Assembly: GCA_910584735.1 (NCBI GenBank)
Contig: CAJUBM010000007.1
Coordinates: 1-38,353 of the forward strand
Reading direction: 5' to 3'
DNA from: an uncultured Muribaculaceae bacterium
Lineage (GTDB): Bacteria; Bacteroidota; Bacteroidia; Bacteroidales; Muribaculaceae
Length of the DNA stretch: 38,353 nucleotides
Shown: one piece after another, positions 15,298 through 23,594 of the stretch
Layout: each line of letters starts with the position of its first letter
Position numbering within the stretch: the first letter of the stretch is position 1
The notes under the pieces: generated by a model
What the model was told of the DNA's origin: nothing
The model's input: the letters and a program-made list of their open reading frames with translations, nothing else
The model's database searches: none
Made by a program: the position numbers and the translations under genes

Positions 15298-16188
15298 CTA
15301 ATTATTAAGGGTGTCAAACATCGTGATAAGGCGCGCCAAATCCTCCTCGTTCGAAAATTGGAAAGTTATCTTACCCTTTCCCGAGCGGTCGCAGGAGAAT
15401 CTTACAGGGGTCTGGAATACGGACGACAGATGTTTTTTCAACAAGTCGAAATCATGCGAAGACCTGCCTCCGGCGCTGTTCTCACTTTTATTTTTCGCTT
15501 CCTGAAGCGAACCACCCTGCTGCACCTCCTTCACAAGCTCCTCCACCCGGCGTACCGACAGACCATCCTTTAGGATTAGCTTGTAGATTTTCAACTGGGC
15601 CTGGGGGTCGTCCAGCCCTAACAGCGCACGGGCATGCCCCATATCCACACGTTTGTCGCGCAGGCCGAGCTGCACTTCCGCCGGAAGTTTCAGCAACCTG
15701 AGGAAATTAGCCACGGTGGCACGTTTCTTGCCTACACGCTCGGAAAGGCGCTCCTGCGTGAGATTGTACTGGTCAATCAGCTTCTTGAACGTAAGCGCGA
15801 TTTCGATGGCGTTCAAATCCTCACGCTGTATGTTCTCTATCAGCGCCATCTCGGTAAGCTCCGAGTCATTGGCCGTGCGTATGTAGGCAGGCACCGAATC
15901 AAGACCCGCTTTCTGGGCGGCGCGGAAACGACGCTCACCGGCAATAATCTGATAAGTGTCGGGGCCGGTCTTACGCAGCGACAGGGGCTGGATAATTCCC
16001 AACTCGCGTATAGAGGTCGCAAGCTCGTCAAGAGCCTCCTCGTCAAAGGTTGTACGCGGCTGCTCAGGGTTTGGCGTTATCTTGTCAAGAGGTATATTGT
16101 TTATCGCCGACGAGCCACGTGCAGGCACATCGTCCATCGGTATCAGCGAGTCCAGGCCGCGGCCAAGAGCGTTTCTATGCAAAGCCAT
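15298..16188 (-). CDS. parB: Chromosome partitioning protein ParB
   Basis: A 296-residue ParB/Spo0J: start ALGRGLDSLIP, N-terminal CTP-binding domain with NPEQPRTTFD and IIAGERRFRAAQKAG, the ENIQREDLNAIEIA box, a helix-turn-helix (LTQERLSERVGKKRATVANFLRLL), and a C-terminal dimerisation domain (about 240-296, ending in FDTLNN). It binds parS, spreads as a CTP-dependent clamp and works with ParA. The gene lies 73 bases downstream of parA in the usual order. I did not find a convincing full parS site in the window. Confidence 0.96.
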   Translation of the reverse strand: MALHRNALGRGLDSLIPMDDVPARGSSAINNIPLDKITPNPEQPRTTFDEEALDELATSIRELGIIQPLSLRKTGPDTYQIIAGERRFRAAQKAGLDSVPAYIRTANDSELTEMALIENIQREDLNAIEIALTFKKLIDQYNLTQERLSERVGKKRATVANFLRLLKLPAEVQLGLRDKRVDMGHARALLGLDDPQAQLKIYKLILKDGLSVRRVEELVKEVQQGGSLQEAKNKSENSAGGRSSHDFDLLKKHLSSVFQTPVRFSCDRSGKGKITFQFSNEEDLARLITMFDTLNN

Positions 16189-16261
16189 ATGCTTTAGTTT
16201 ATCTATGAGGGTTGAGAGGTGAATTTGACTGTGTATGGCGTCAGCGCCATAGGGAAATGCT

Positions 16262-17023
16262 TTATTTGCGAGAGATTATCTCCTTGGCAAGCATCACATG
16301 CGAGGTGGCGCCACGCGATTCGGGATCGTAAAGAATGGCGGGCAGCCCGTGTGACGGAGCTTCCGACAGACGGATGTTGCGGGGGATAACGGTGTTGAAC
16401 ACCATATCGCCGAAATGGCTCTTCAGTTCCTCGTAAATCTGGTTAGCCAGACGCAGACGAGCGTCATACATCGTCAGCAGAAAGCCCTCTATCTCCAATC
16501 CCGGGTTCAGCTTTTGCTTTATGATACGTATAGTGTTGAGCAACTTGCTGATACCCTCCAGAGCAAAATATTCTGCCTGCACAGGGATTATCACCGAGTG
16601 AGCCGCAGTCAGGGCGTTGACCGTTATAAGACCCAGCGAAGGGGAGCAGTCGATAAGGATATAGTCGTATTTCCCTGCCACAGGCTCCAAAAGCCGCTTC
16701 AAAGTGCGCTCGCGTTCCGACTTGTTTATCAGTTCGAGTTCCGCCCCGGCCAGGTCTATACGCGAGCCTATGAGGTCAAGCCCCTCCACACAGGTCTGCA
16801 CCTGCGAGCCGTCAAGCGGATAATCATCCACAAGACACTCATATATCGATGACTGCATCTGCCGGGGATCAATCCCGTAACCCGATGTGGCATTTGCCTG
16901 GGGATCCGCATCAATGATAAGCACCTTCTTCCCCTGCATGGCCAGCGAGGCCGCAAGATTTATAGTAGTAGTGGTTTTTCCAACGCCACCTTTCTGGTTG
17001 GCTATAGCGATGATTCTACCCAT
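16262..17023 (-). CDS. parA: Chromosome partitioning ATPase ParA (Soj)
   Basis: A 253-residue MinD/ParA-type ATPase with the deviant Walker A motif QKGGVGKTTTTINLA at residues 10-24, the Walker A-prime IIDADPQANATSG and YDYILIDCSPSLG. It has no N-terminal DNA-binding extension, so it is of the short chromosomal (Soj-like) type. A possible -7 element (TTACTTTG, 17058-17051, one mismatch to the consensus) lies about 30 bases before the ATG. Two direct repeats resembling DnaA boxes lie further upstream at 17106-17137. It is the first gene of the leftward parA-parB-porE run. Confidence 0.96.
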   Translation of the reverse strand: MGRIIAIANQKGGVGKTTTTINLAASLAMQGKKVLIIDADPQANATSGYGIDPRQMQSSIYECLVDDYPLDGSQVQTCVEGLDLIGSRIDLAGAELELINKSERERTLKRLLEPVAGKYDYILIDCSPSLGLITVNALTAAHSVIIPVQAEYFALEGISKLLNTIRIIKQKLNPGLEIEGFLLTMYDARLRLANQIYEELKSHFGDMVFNTVIPRNIRLSEAPSHGLPAILYDPESRGATSHVMLAKEIISRK

Positions 17024-17105
17024 AAAAAGTTGGTCCTAAATTTGTCAACGCAAAGTAACCCATTATTTTTCACACCGTCTCCCACCATAACTTCCTTTTA
17101 ACCCT

Positions 17106-17137
17106 TTTTGTTGATAAATCACACCTTTTGTTGATAA
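17106..17137. promoter_or_regulatory. Pair of DnaA-box-like direct repeats upstream of parA
   Basis: TTTTGTTGATAA occurs at 17106-17117 and again at 17126-17137, exactly 20 bp apart. The reverse complement TTATCAACA differs by one base from the DnaA-box consensus TTATCCACA. The spacing of two helical turns fits a protein binding twice on one DNA face. The rest of 17024-17240 holds nothing else I can name. Confidence 0.45.
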
Positions 17138-17218
17138 CTGCACAACCAACCGCCATAGAGCGCCAAAATACAGAAGCGAAAAAAGGAATCCCGTACTCGA
17201 ATCCTATATTTTAGAACA

Positions 17219-17269
17219 TTAGCCATTTTCATGGCGTTATAATTTTGTACTTAGTAACTTTATGGCTAA
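17219..17269. promoter_or_regulatory. Inverted repeats over the TA-like promoter (candidate operator)
   Basis: TTAGCCAT (17219-17226) is the exact reverse complement of ATGGCTAA (17262-17269), and a smaller palindrome GCCAT-TTTC-ATGGC lies at 17222-17235. Together they bracket and overlap the promoter of the two small genes at 17322-17878. That is where the autoregulatory site of an antitoxin would be expected. Confidence 0.45.
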
Positions 17270-17274
17270 CTTTG
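17243..17274 (+). promoter_or_regulatory. Promoter of the small TA-like unit
   Basis: TTTTG at 17243-17247 followed after 19 bases by TAACTTTG at 17267-17274 matches the Bacteroidetes -33/-7 form. A second possible -7 element, TAATTTTG, lies at 17240-17247. Transcription from the first would start near 17281, about 40 bases before the ATG at 17322. Confidence 0.7.
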
Positions 17275-17321
17275 TAGCGAGAGTTATCGAAAGGTAGCAG
17301 TATTTACTAAATTATTTTGCG

Positions 17322-17519
17322 ATGGCACGTCCGAGGAAAAAAACAGATAAGGTATATTCGTCAATATCTGACGAACGTCTTGCCATTATCATTGCGAAAG
17401 ACTATGAACGAGTCCCTGCGGAATTCGCTGCCACTCCATCTTGCGACCTTATCGACAGCAGAGAATTTCTTCACAACACCTCTGCAAAAGGGATAGAGCC
17501 GATGAAGAAATGGCTGTAA
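17322..17519 (+). CDS. Small basic/acidic protein, candidate antitoxin
   Basis: A 65-residue protein with a basic start (MARPRKKTDK) and an otherwise acidic, partly helical body. It begins 48 bases after a consensus promoter and its last codons overlap the next gene by 10 bases (ATGGCTGTAA). I do not recognise a family. Antitoxin is an inference from its size, its position before a PemK/MazF-like gene, the overlap, and the inverted repeats at the promoter. It could instead be a separate short protein of unknown role. Confidence 0.6.
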   Translation: MARPRKKTDKVYSSISDERLAIIIAKDYERVPAEFAATPSCDLIDSREFLHNTSAKGIEPMKKWL

Positions 17520-17878
17520 GTTCAGTGCATCAACGGGAGATTGTAGAAGTCTCTTTCCGATTTCTTGACGGTGTGGAACGCATCCATCCTGCCTTGGTGG
17601 TGTCCGTAGATGAATTGCAGCAAGCCGAGGACGGGATGTTTTATGCCGTTCTGGTTTCATCCAAGAACATCCACCCGGAATATACCATCGAAATTAATGC
17701 CGATGACATTATCGGTGGTTTCGGTGGGATGGAGAAGAAATCTTATTTTGTAACACATTTCATTGCCTACTTTACTCTCAACGACATCATAAGCCGCAGA
17801 GGTCAATTCGTCAAAAAAGATAAATTCAACGAGGTTGTCAACACTATTATTGACAATATTTTCGGAGACGAGCTATAA
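17510..17878 (+). CDS. PemK/MazF-like toxin candidate
   Basis: A 122-residue protein that reads like the PemK/MazF family: an N-terminal beta strand REIVEVSFRFLDG, then HPALVVSVDE, FYAVLVSSKN and HPEYTIEINADDI. Later it has KKSYFVTHFIAYFTLNDI and the C-terminal helix VVNTIIDNIFGDEL. Members of that family are mRNA endonucleases that slow growth when freed from the antitoxin. I cannot point to proven catalytic residues, so activity is inferred. The start is the ATG at 17510 inside the end of the upstream gene. The longer frame from 17441 reads the upstream gene in another frame. The lower GC than the flanking parA and surE genes suggests acquisition. Confidence 0.6.
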   Translation: MAVSSVHQREIVEVSFRFLDGVERIHPALVVSVDELQQAEDGMFYAVLVSSKNIHPEYTIEINADDIIGGFGGMEKKSYFVTHFIAYFTLNDIISRRGQFVKKDKFNEVVNTIIDNIFGDEL

Positions 17879-18002
17879 CGAATACGGTAGATGACTCTGA
17901 CCACTCCGGCTGTTATATACAGCCACTAATTTTGCAAAAAGGAAGAAAGAATATAAGGCGTCCACGCCGAAACAAATAAAAAACAGAAAAACCGACAGCT
18001 AT

Positions 18003-18767
18003 ATGGCAAAGCCGCTTATCCTCATAAGCAACGATGACGGGGTGAGAGCCCCGGGTATCCACAAACTCGTGGAATGGGTGAAAGATATGGCCGAAGTATG
18101 GGTGGTTGCCCCGGCGGAACCCCGTTCCGGGCAGTCCTCGGCAATCACCGTGAACGCCCCGCTGCGCATACAGGAACACCCGGAATATGACGGTGCCAAG
18201 GTGATGTCCGTTACCGGCACCCCTGTAGACTGCATAAAGCTGGCCATGCACCATATCGTGCCACGCCGACCCGACATGATTCTTTCCGGGATAAACCACG
18301 GCTCCAATGCCGGCAACTCCGTGATATACTCAGGCACCATGGGTGCCGTGTTCGAGGGTTGCATGGTAGGCATCCCGTCGGTCGGCTACTCCCTGCTCCA
18401 CCACTCCATGCAGGCCGACTTCTCGGAATGTGAACGGTTCATCAAGCAGATTACTGCCGCCGTGCTTGAAAAAGGACTGCCACAGGGGGTGTGTCTCAAC
18501 GTCAACTTCCCGGCCAAGGTAAAAATAGAAGGCGCCAAGACAGTGCGCTCGGCCCGGAGCTACTGGACAGAGGAATACGCCTCATACACCGACCCCCACG
18601 GAAAACCGTTCTATCTCCTTACCGGAAAACAGATAAACCTTGAACCTGACGACCCCGAGACCGACCTCTACTGGCTTGGACGCAACTGGGCCACAATCGT
18701 CCCGGAACGGGCCGACCAGAACGCCTCACCTGACGAACGCATCGCCGTTGAATCAATCTTAGGATAA
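18003..18767 (+). CDS. surE: 5'/3'-nucleotidase SurE
   Basis: A 254-residue SurE, a metal-dependent nucleoside-monophosphate phosphatase of the cytoplasm linked to stationary-phase survival. The start LILISNDDGVRAPGI supplies the metal ligands D11 and D12, EPRSGQSSAIT supplies S42, and DMILSGINHGSNAGNSVIYSGTMGAVFEG supplies N98 and the family signature (quoted in part: SGINHGSNAGN). Length and start are standard. A -7 element TAATTTTG at 17927-17934 lies upstream without a clear -33. It begins the rightward run surE, antiporter, pepT, miaA. Confidence 0.95.
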   Translation: MAKPLILISNDDGVRAPGIHKLVEWVKDMAEVWVVAPAEPRSGQSSAITVNAPLRIQEHPEYDGAKVMSVTGTPVDCIKLAMHHIVPRRPDMILSGINHGSNAGNSVIYSGTMGAVFEGCMVGIPSVGYSLLHHSMQADFSECERFIKQITAAVLEKGLPQGVCLNVNFPAKVKIEGAKTVRSARSYWTEEYASYTDPHGKPFYLLTGKQINLEPDDPETDLYWLGRNWATIVPERADQNASPDERIAVESILG

Positions 18768-18882
18768 CAGACCATATAGCAGGGTCTGCCCCACATATAA
18801 CTATCTCTCCGAACATTAACGCTTCTGAAATCTCCGAAGCCCCATACCTATTACCCAACAACGAAACACTACTCCGACACTG

Positions 18883-21114
18883 ATGCCCGATATTGAAGGT
18901 CTTATTTCAGATTTGGCGTTCATCCTGCTGCTTGGCGCCTTTGTAACCTTGCTATTCAAGTGGATAAAGCAGCCCGTAGTACTGGGTTATATCGTGGCCG
19001 GCTTTCTGGCCAGCCCGCATTTCGAACCACTACCCTCGGTAACTACGGAGGCCAACATAGAGTTTTGGGCGCAGATAGGTATAATAGTGCTGCTATTCTC
19101 ACTCGGACTTGAGTTCAGTTTCAAGAAACTGGTAAACACAGGTGGCTCGGCAGTGGTGACGGCGCTAATCATAGTGCTGGGGATGATGGGTACCGGCTTC
19201 GCCATCGGGCATCTGTTGGGATTCACGTCAATCAACTCCCTGTTCCTCGGAGGGATGCTGTCAATGTCCTCCACCACCATCATAATCAAGGCGTTCACCG
19301 ATATGAACCTGCGGCAGAAAAAGTTTGCCTCAATGGTGTTCGCCGTGCTTATCGTGGAAGACCTCTTCGCGGTGGTGATGATGGTTGTTCTCTCCTCCAT
19401 AGCCATCAACAAAAGCGTAGCGGGGGGCGAGATGCTGCTGAGTGTCAGCAAACTGGTGTTCTTCTTGGTTATATGGTTCCTCGTGGGGGTGTACCTGCTC
19501 CCCACCTTCCTCAACAAGACACGCCGCTTCCTCAACAACGAGACACTCCTTGTGGTATCGATGGGTCTGTGCCTGTCAATGGCCGTATTCTCCGTTCTCT
19601 GCGGCTTCTCGATGGCTCTCGGCGCGTTCGTCATGGGATCCATCCTTGCCGGCACGAGCTATGCCGAACGCATAGAGAATGTTACGATGCCGGTGAAAGA
19701 CCTGTTCGGCTCCGTGTTCTTCATATCTGTAGGCATGATGGTGCAGCCGCAGGTGATAGTGCAATACTGGTGGCCGATACTGATACTCTCTGCCGTAGTT
19801 ATCATCGGCATGATAATATTCGGCTCATTCGGCATGCTGCTCACAGGCCAGAGCCTGCGTGTTGCCATAGAGTCGGGCTTCTCCCTGACGCAGATTGGTG
19901 AGTTCGCGTTCATCATAGCTTCTCTCGGCATGAGTCTCGGGGTGTTGGATACCGAAATCTACCCTATCGTAGTGGCCGTGTCGGTGATAACCACCTTCAC
20001 CACCCCATATTTCATACGCATGGCCGACCCGTTCTATCGATTCGTGGAACGGCATCTGCCAAAACGCCTGCATTTCCTTATCGACCGCTACGGGCGCGAA
20101 GCCTCACAGGCACAGTCGGCCGGCACATCTGCGGCATGGCTGTCTTTGGCCCGGCGCTACCTGTGGCGCGTTACGCTCTACTCCATCATCCTTATAGCCA
20201 TCTCGCTAACCTCCACCAACTATCTGTTGCCATTCCTTGAGGAAGCACTCCCGTCATGGAGCCGCCTGCTATGGTCAGTCCTCACACTTATGTGTATGGC
20301 TCCGTTCCTGTTGGCCCTATGTCTCCCGCCGGCACGTCCACGCAAACGGACAGACAGTTCTGACAACAACACTTTGTCGGACGCGCAACTGAAAGTGCCA
20401 CGCATCGTGATGATGGTGTTCCGACTGATCATAGCCTTGGGATTCATTGTATGGGTGCTGTCACATGCCTATTCCATGCGTGTGGGCGTACTCATAGGCC
20501 TGGGATGCCTCATAATACTCCTAATGCTGCTGTCAAGGCGCCTAAACACCCAGCTACGCAACATCGAGACACGCTTCCTTGACAACCTCAACGAACGCGA
20601 ACTACGCCGCACAGGGATGAACAACAACCTCATAAGCGACCTGCATCTGGCCCACATACACGTAGGGTACGGATGCCCCTTCGTGGGCGACAAACTGCGT
20701 AACACGGGCCTGCGTCCGCGTTACGGAGTGGACGTGGTGATGGTACAGCGCGGTCCGCGGACCATCACCGTCCCGGCGGGTGACACCCGTATATTCCCCG
20801 GTGATACCATAGGGGTGATCGGCACTGACGAGCAGATTGCGGCAGTACTCCCCATCATCGAATCCGAGCCTCAGCCCGAGACCCAAAGCGGCGCACCGGC
20901 AGACTTCCGGCTGGCATCGGTGGTACTGTCCCGTACCTCCCCGCTCATCGGCCAGACTTTGGCCACGGCCGATGTGCGCCGCATGTATGAGACCCACGTA
21001 GTGGCCCTCCAACGCGGAGAAGCCTACATCGACCATCCCGCAAAAACACCTCTGCTGCCCGGCGACAGGCTTTGGGTAGTAGGATCCCCGGCCAATACGG
21101 CGCGCCTCAGATAA
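18883..21114 (+). CDS. KefB-type cation:proton antiporter with RCK_C domains
   Basis: A 743-residue CPA2 family membrane protein. About twelve transmembrane helices fill residues 8-385, with the family pattern QPVVLGYIVAGFLASP, IGIIVLLFSLGLEFSFKKL, SMSSTTIIIKAF, VFAVLIVEDLFAVVMM and GFSMALGAFVMGSILAGTSYA. Four further helices lie at about 425-550. Two TrkA-C/RCK_C-like ligand domains follow (about 590-665 and 672-743, each ending in a PGD-x-hydrophobic-VG segment). It probably exchanges K+ or Na+ for protons in pH or osmotic control. No Rossmann TrkA-N domain is seen between, unlike E. coli KefB. No Shine-Dalgarno sequence is visible before the ATG at 18883. Confidence 0.9.
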   Translation: MPDIEGLISDLAFILLLGAFVTLLFKWIKQPVVLGYIVAGFLASPHFEPLPSVTTEANIEFWAQIGIIVLLFSLGLEFSFKKLVNTGGSAVVTALIIVLGMMGTGFAIGHLLGFTSINSLFLGGMLSMSSTTIIIKAFTDMNLRQKKFASMVFAVLIVEDLFAVVMMVVLSSIAINKSVAGGEMLLSVSKLVFFLVIWFLVGVYLLPTFLNKTRRFLNNETLLVVSMGLCLSMAVFSVLCGFSMALGAFVMGSILAGTSYAERIENVTMPVKDLFGSVFFISVGMMVQPQVIVQYWWPILILSAVVIIGMIIFGSFGMLLTGQSLRVAIESGFSLTQIGEFAFIIASLGMSLGVLDTEIYPIVVAVSVITTFTTPYFIRMADPFYRFVERHLPKRLHFLIDRYGREASQAQSAGTSAAWLSLARRYLWRVTLYSIILIAISLTSTNYLLPFLEEALPSWSRLLWSVLTLMCMAPFLLALCLPPARPRKRTDSSDNNTLSDAQLKVPRIVMMVFRLIIALGFIVWVLSHAYSMRVGVLIGLGCLIILLMLLSRRLNTQLRNIETRFLDNLNERELRRTGMNNNLISDLHLAHIHVGYGCPFVGDKLRNTGLRPRYGVDVVMVQRGPRTITVPAGDTRIFPGDTIGVIGTDEQIAAVLPIIESEPQPETQSGAPADFRLASVVLSRTSPLIGQTLATADVRRMYETHVVALQRGEAYIDHPAKTPLLPGDRLWVVGSPANTARLR

Positions 21115-21175
21115 CCGCCGGAAGCCCTCGGCGGGGCAACCAACCAGCCGGAATTCCCCATTATGCCGAAGAACA

Positions 21176-21208
21176 TTTTGCGGGGTTAAAACAAAACCGC
21201 TAACTTTG
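21176..21208 (+). promoter_or_regulatory. Promoter of pepT
   Basis: TTTTG (21176-21180), a 20-base spacer and TAACTTTG (21201-21208) form a full Bacteroidetes -33/-7 promoter. Transcription would start near 21215. This rules out the upstream TTG at 21206 as the pepT start, because it lies inside the -7 element. Confidence 0.8.
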
Positions 21209-21229
21209 CGGAAACATAACACTGACACC

Positions 21230-22450
21230 ATGAACGTTACAGACCGATTTCTACGCTATGTGAAATTCGACACACAGAGCGACGAACTCACAAACCTAAC
21301 CCCTTCCACCCCCGGCCAGTACAAGTTCGCCCAGGCGCTGGAAAAGGAACTCCGCGAAATGGGCCTTGAGGAAATCTCGCTTGACGAGAACGGCTATCTG
21401 ATGGCCACCCTCCCGGCAAACACCTCGCGCGAGGTTCCCACTATAGGATTCATAGCCCATCTTGACACCTCCCCCGACATGTCGGGACACAACGTAAAGC
21501 CCCGCATAGTGGAGAACTACGACGGCAACCCCATCACCCTGAACGCCGAGCAGGCCATAGTGCTTGACCCGGCGGAATTCCCGGAACTCCTCCACTACGT
21601 AGGCCAAGACCTCATAGTAACCGACGGCACCACGCTGCTCGGAGCCGATGACAAAGGTGGAATAGCAGAAATAATCTCAGCCGTGGCCTACCTACAGGCA
21701 CACCCCGAGATCGAACACGGCAAGATACGCATCGCCTTCAACCCCGATGAGGAAATCGGCCAGGGCGCGCATAAATTCGATGTGGAACGCTTCGGAGCCG
21801 AATGGGCCTACACCATGGACGGCGGAGAAATCGGCGAACTGGAATATGAGAACTTCAATGCCGCATCGGCAAAGGTGACTTTCACCGGGCGCAACGTACA
21901 CCCCGGGTCGGCAAAGCATAAGATGATCAACTCAATCCGCATCGCCAACCAGTTCAGCCTAATGCTGCCCCGCTGGGAGACACCCGAACATACCGAGGGA
22001 TATGAAGGATTCTACCACCTTATCGGCATAAAGGGTTCGGTAGAGGAAACCGTGCTGACCTACATCGTACGCGACCACGACCGCGACCGTTTCGAACGAC
22101 GCAAACGCGAACTCGAACACCTCGTGCGCAAGACTAACAACGAGTTCCCCGGATGCTGCTCAATAGAGATAAAGGACCAGTACTTCAACATGCGCGAGAA
22201 GATAGAGCCGGTGATGCACATCATCGAGACCGCCGAGAAAGCAATGCGTCTGGCCGGAGTAACCCCCAAGGTGCAACCCATACGCGGCGGAACGGACGGC
22301 GCACAACTCTCGTTCAAGGGCCTCCCATGCCCCAATATCTTCGCCGGCGGCCTCAACTTCCACGGACGCTACGAATTCGTACCCATCCAATCCATGGAGA
22401 AAGCCCGCGATGTGATAGTGCAGATTGCCAAACTCGTTGCCGAGGCATAA
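21230..22450 (+). CDS. pepT: Tripeptide aminopeptidase (peptidase T)
   Basis: A 406-residue M20 zinc peptidase that removes the N-terminal residue from tripeptides in the cytoplasm. The dinuclear-zinc ligands are visible: H77 in FIAHLDTSPDMSG, D140 in LLGADDKGGIAE, E175 (with catalytic E174) in NPDEEIGQGAH, D197 in YTMDGGE, and the late His in GGLNFHGRYEFVP. The positions nearly equal those of E. coli PepT (408 residues). The ATG at 21230 is set by the promoter immediately upstream. The gene is separated from the antiporter gene by about 115 bases holding only this promoter and a weak hairpin. Confidence 0.96.
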   Translation: MNVTDRFLRYVKFDTQSDELTNLTPSTPGQYKFAQALEKELREMGLEEISLDENGYLMATLPANTSREVPTIGFIAHLDTSPDMSGHNVKPRIVENYDGNPITLNAEQAIVLDPAEFPELLHYVGQDLIVTDGTTLLGADDKGGIAEIISAVAYLQAHPEIEHGKIRIAFNPDEEIGQGAHKFDVERFGAEWAYTMDGGEIGELEYENFNAASAKVTFTGRNVHPGSAKHKMINSIRIANQFSLMLPRWETPEHTEGYEGFYHLIGIKGSVEETVLTYIVRDHDRDRFERRKRELEHLVRKTNNEFPGCCSIEIKDQYFNMREKIEPVMHIIETAEKAMRLAGVTPKVQPIRGGTDGAQLSFKGLPCPNIFAGGLNFHGRYEFVPIQSMEKARDVIVQIAKLVAEA

Positions 22451-22478
22451 CCACCTCAATCCGACAACATTAATCCGA

Positions 22479-23387
22479 TTGCAGAAGAAACTAATCGTAA
22501 TAACAGGGCCTACGGCCTCAGGGAAGACATCGCTCGCCATAGCGCTGGCACAACATCTCGGATGCGAGATTATCTCCGCCGATTCACGCCAGGTGTTCCG
22601 CGACATACCCATAGGCACGGCAGCCCCGACACAGGATGAACTAAACCGGGCGCCCCACCACATGGTGGGGTTCCTGGCTTTGGATGCATATTACAGTGCG
22701 GCACAGTTCGAAGCCGATGTTATGCGTCTCCTACCCGAACTGTTCTCACGCAGCGACTATGCCATACTCTGCGGAGGATCGATGATGTATATCGATGCTG
22801 TATGCCGGGGCATTGACGAGCTTCCCACAATCTCCGCGTCCACCCGCGCCCGCTGCCTTACCATACTACAAAACGAAGGTCTTCCAGGCATAACCGACAG
22901 GCTTGCGGAACTTGACCCGGCCTATCTCCGACAGGCCGACACACAGAACACTCGCCGCATGGTGCATGCCCTTGAGATATGCCTCCAGGCCGGCGTGCCA
23001 TATTCCGCCCTGCGCACTGGTCGTGTAAAGGAACGTCCGTTCGCCATAAATAAGTTCGCCATAGTCCCACCCCGCGAGGAGATGTTCTCACGCATAAACC
23101 GGCGCGTGGAAGCAATGATGGCGGAAGGTTTTCTCGAAGAGGCACGGCGCGTCTACCCCCTGCGCAATCTGAACTCGCTCAACACAGTGGGCTACAAAGA
23201 ACTGTTCATCCATTTCGACGGCGTTTGGGACTTGCCCACCGCCATAACCCGCATACAGAAAAACACCCGCGTATTCGCAAAAAAACAGCTTACATGGCTC
23301 AAAAAGAGCGCCGACTACATCACTCTTTCCACTGACATCGACAATTCTATCCATGCCATCCTTAACCATATGGGGTTAGAGGCATAA
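22479..23387 (+). CDS. miaA: tRNA dimethylallyltransferase MiaA
   Basis: A 302-residue enzyme that isopentenylates A37 of tRNAs reading UNN codons. Seen: P-loop VITGPTASGKTSLAIALA, the substrate motif ISADSRQVFRDIPIGTA, GGSMMYIDAVCRGIDELP, and the C-terminal helical region with NTVGYKELF and KKQLTWLKK. There is no ATG between the pepT stop and the P-loop. I chose the TTG at 22479, which gives MQKKLIVITGPTASGKT, the standard MiaA N-terminus. A TTG at 22425 would overlap pepT. The gene follows pepT by 28 bases and is closed by a strong terminator. Confidence 0.93.
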   Translation: MQKKLIVITGPTASGKTSLAIALAQHLGCEIISADSRQVFRDIPIGTAAPTQDELNRAPHHMVGFLALDAYYSAAQFEADVMRLLPELFSRSDYAILCGGSMMYIDAVCRGIDELPTISASTRARCLTILQNEGLPGITDRLAELDPAYLRQADTQNTRRMVHALEICLQAGVPYSALRTGRVKERPFAINKFAIVPPREEMFSRINRRVEAMMAEGFLEEARRVYPLRNLNSLNTVGYKELFIHFDGVWDLPTAITRIQKNTRVFAKKQLTWLKKSADYITLSTDIDNSIHAILNHMGLEA

Positions 23388-23436
23388 AACGACAAAATGA
23401 CAGAATCCATCCACCCCAGCCCCTGAATAAACAAGA

Positions 23437-23478
23437 AAAGCCTCCGCAGTCGCTTTCACAAGCATCTGCGGAGGTTTT
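23437..23478. terminator. Strong terminator after miaA
   Basis: CCTCCGCAG (23441-23449) and CTGCGGAGG (23466-23474) form a perfect nine-base-pair stem, preceded by AAAAG and followed by TTTT. It ends the rightward run and can also act on the convergent leftward gene. The remaining 23480-23594 shows no gene. Confidence 0.85.
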
Positions 23479-23594
23479 GTCACACGGACTTCCAATTCAC
23501 AAATCATTTAAACACGGCGTAAATCTGTGCTTTAATGAATACACATGAATATATTTGCATGATTGTGTGCGTCACGGCCTACGCCGGACAAAAA

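Noticed and set aside
17024..17321. Possible replication origin: genes diverge here, parA is adjacent and DnaA-box-like repeats are present.
   Set aside because: By eye the + strand stays C-rich over G on both sides (for example in secA and in pepT), so there is no skew switch. Only two imperfect boxes and no obvious unwinding element are seen.
17441..17509. Longer start for the PemK/MazF-like gene.
   Set aside because: The added residues are the upstream small gene read out of frame. The ATG at 17510 gives the family-like start.
21115..21134. CCGCCG/CGGCGG hairpin after the antiporter gene as a terminator.
   Set aside because: The stem is short and has no T-run after it. It may be chance in GC-rich DNA.
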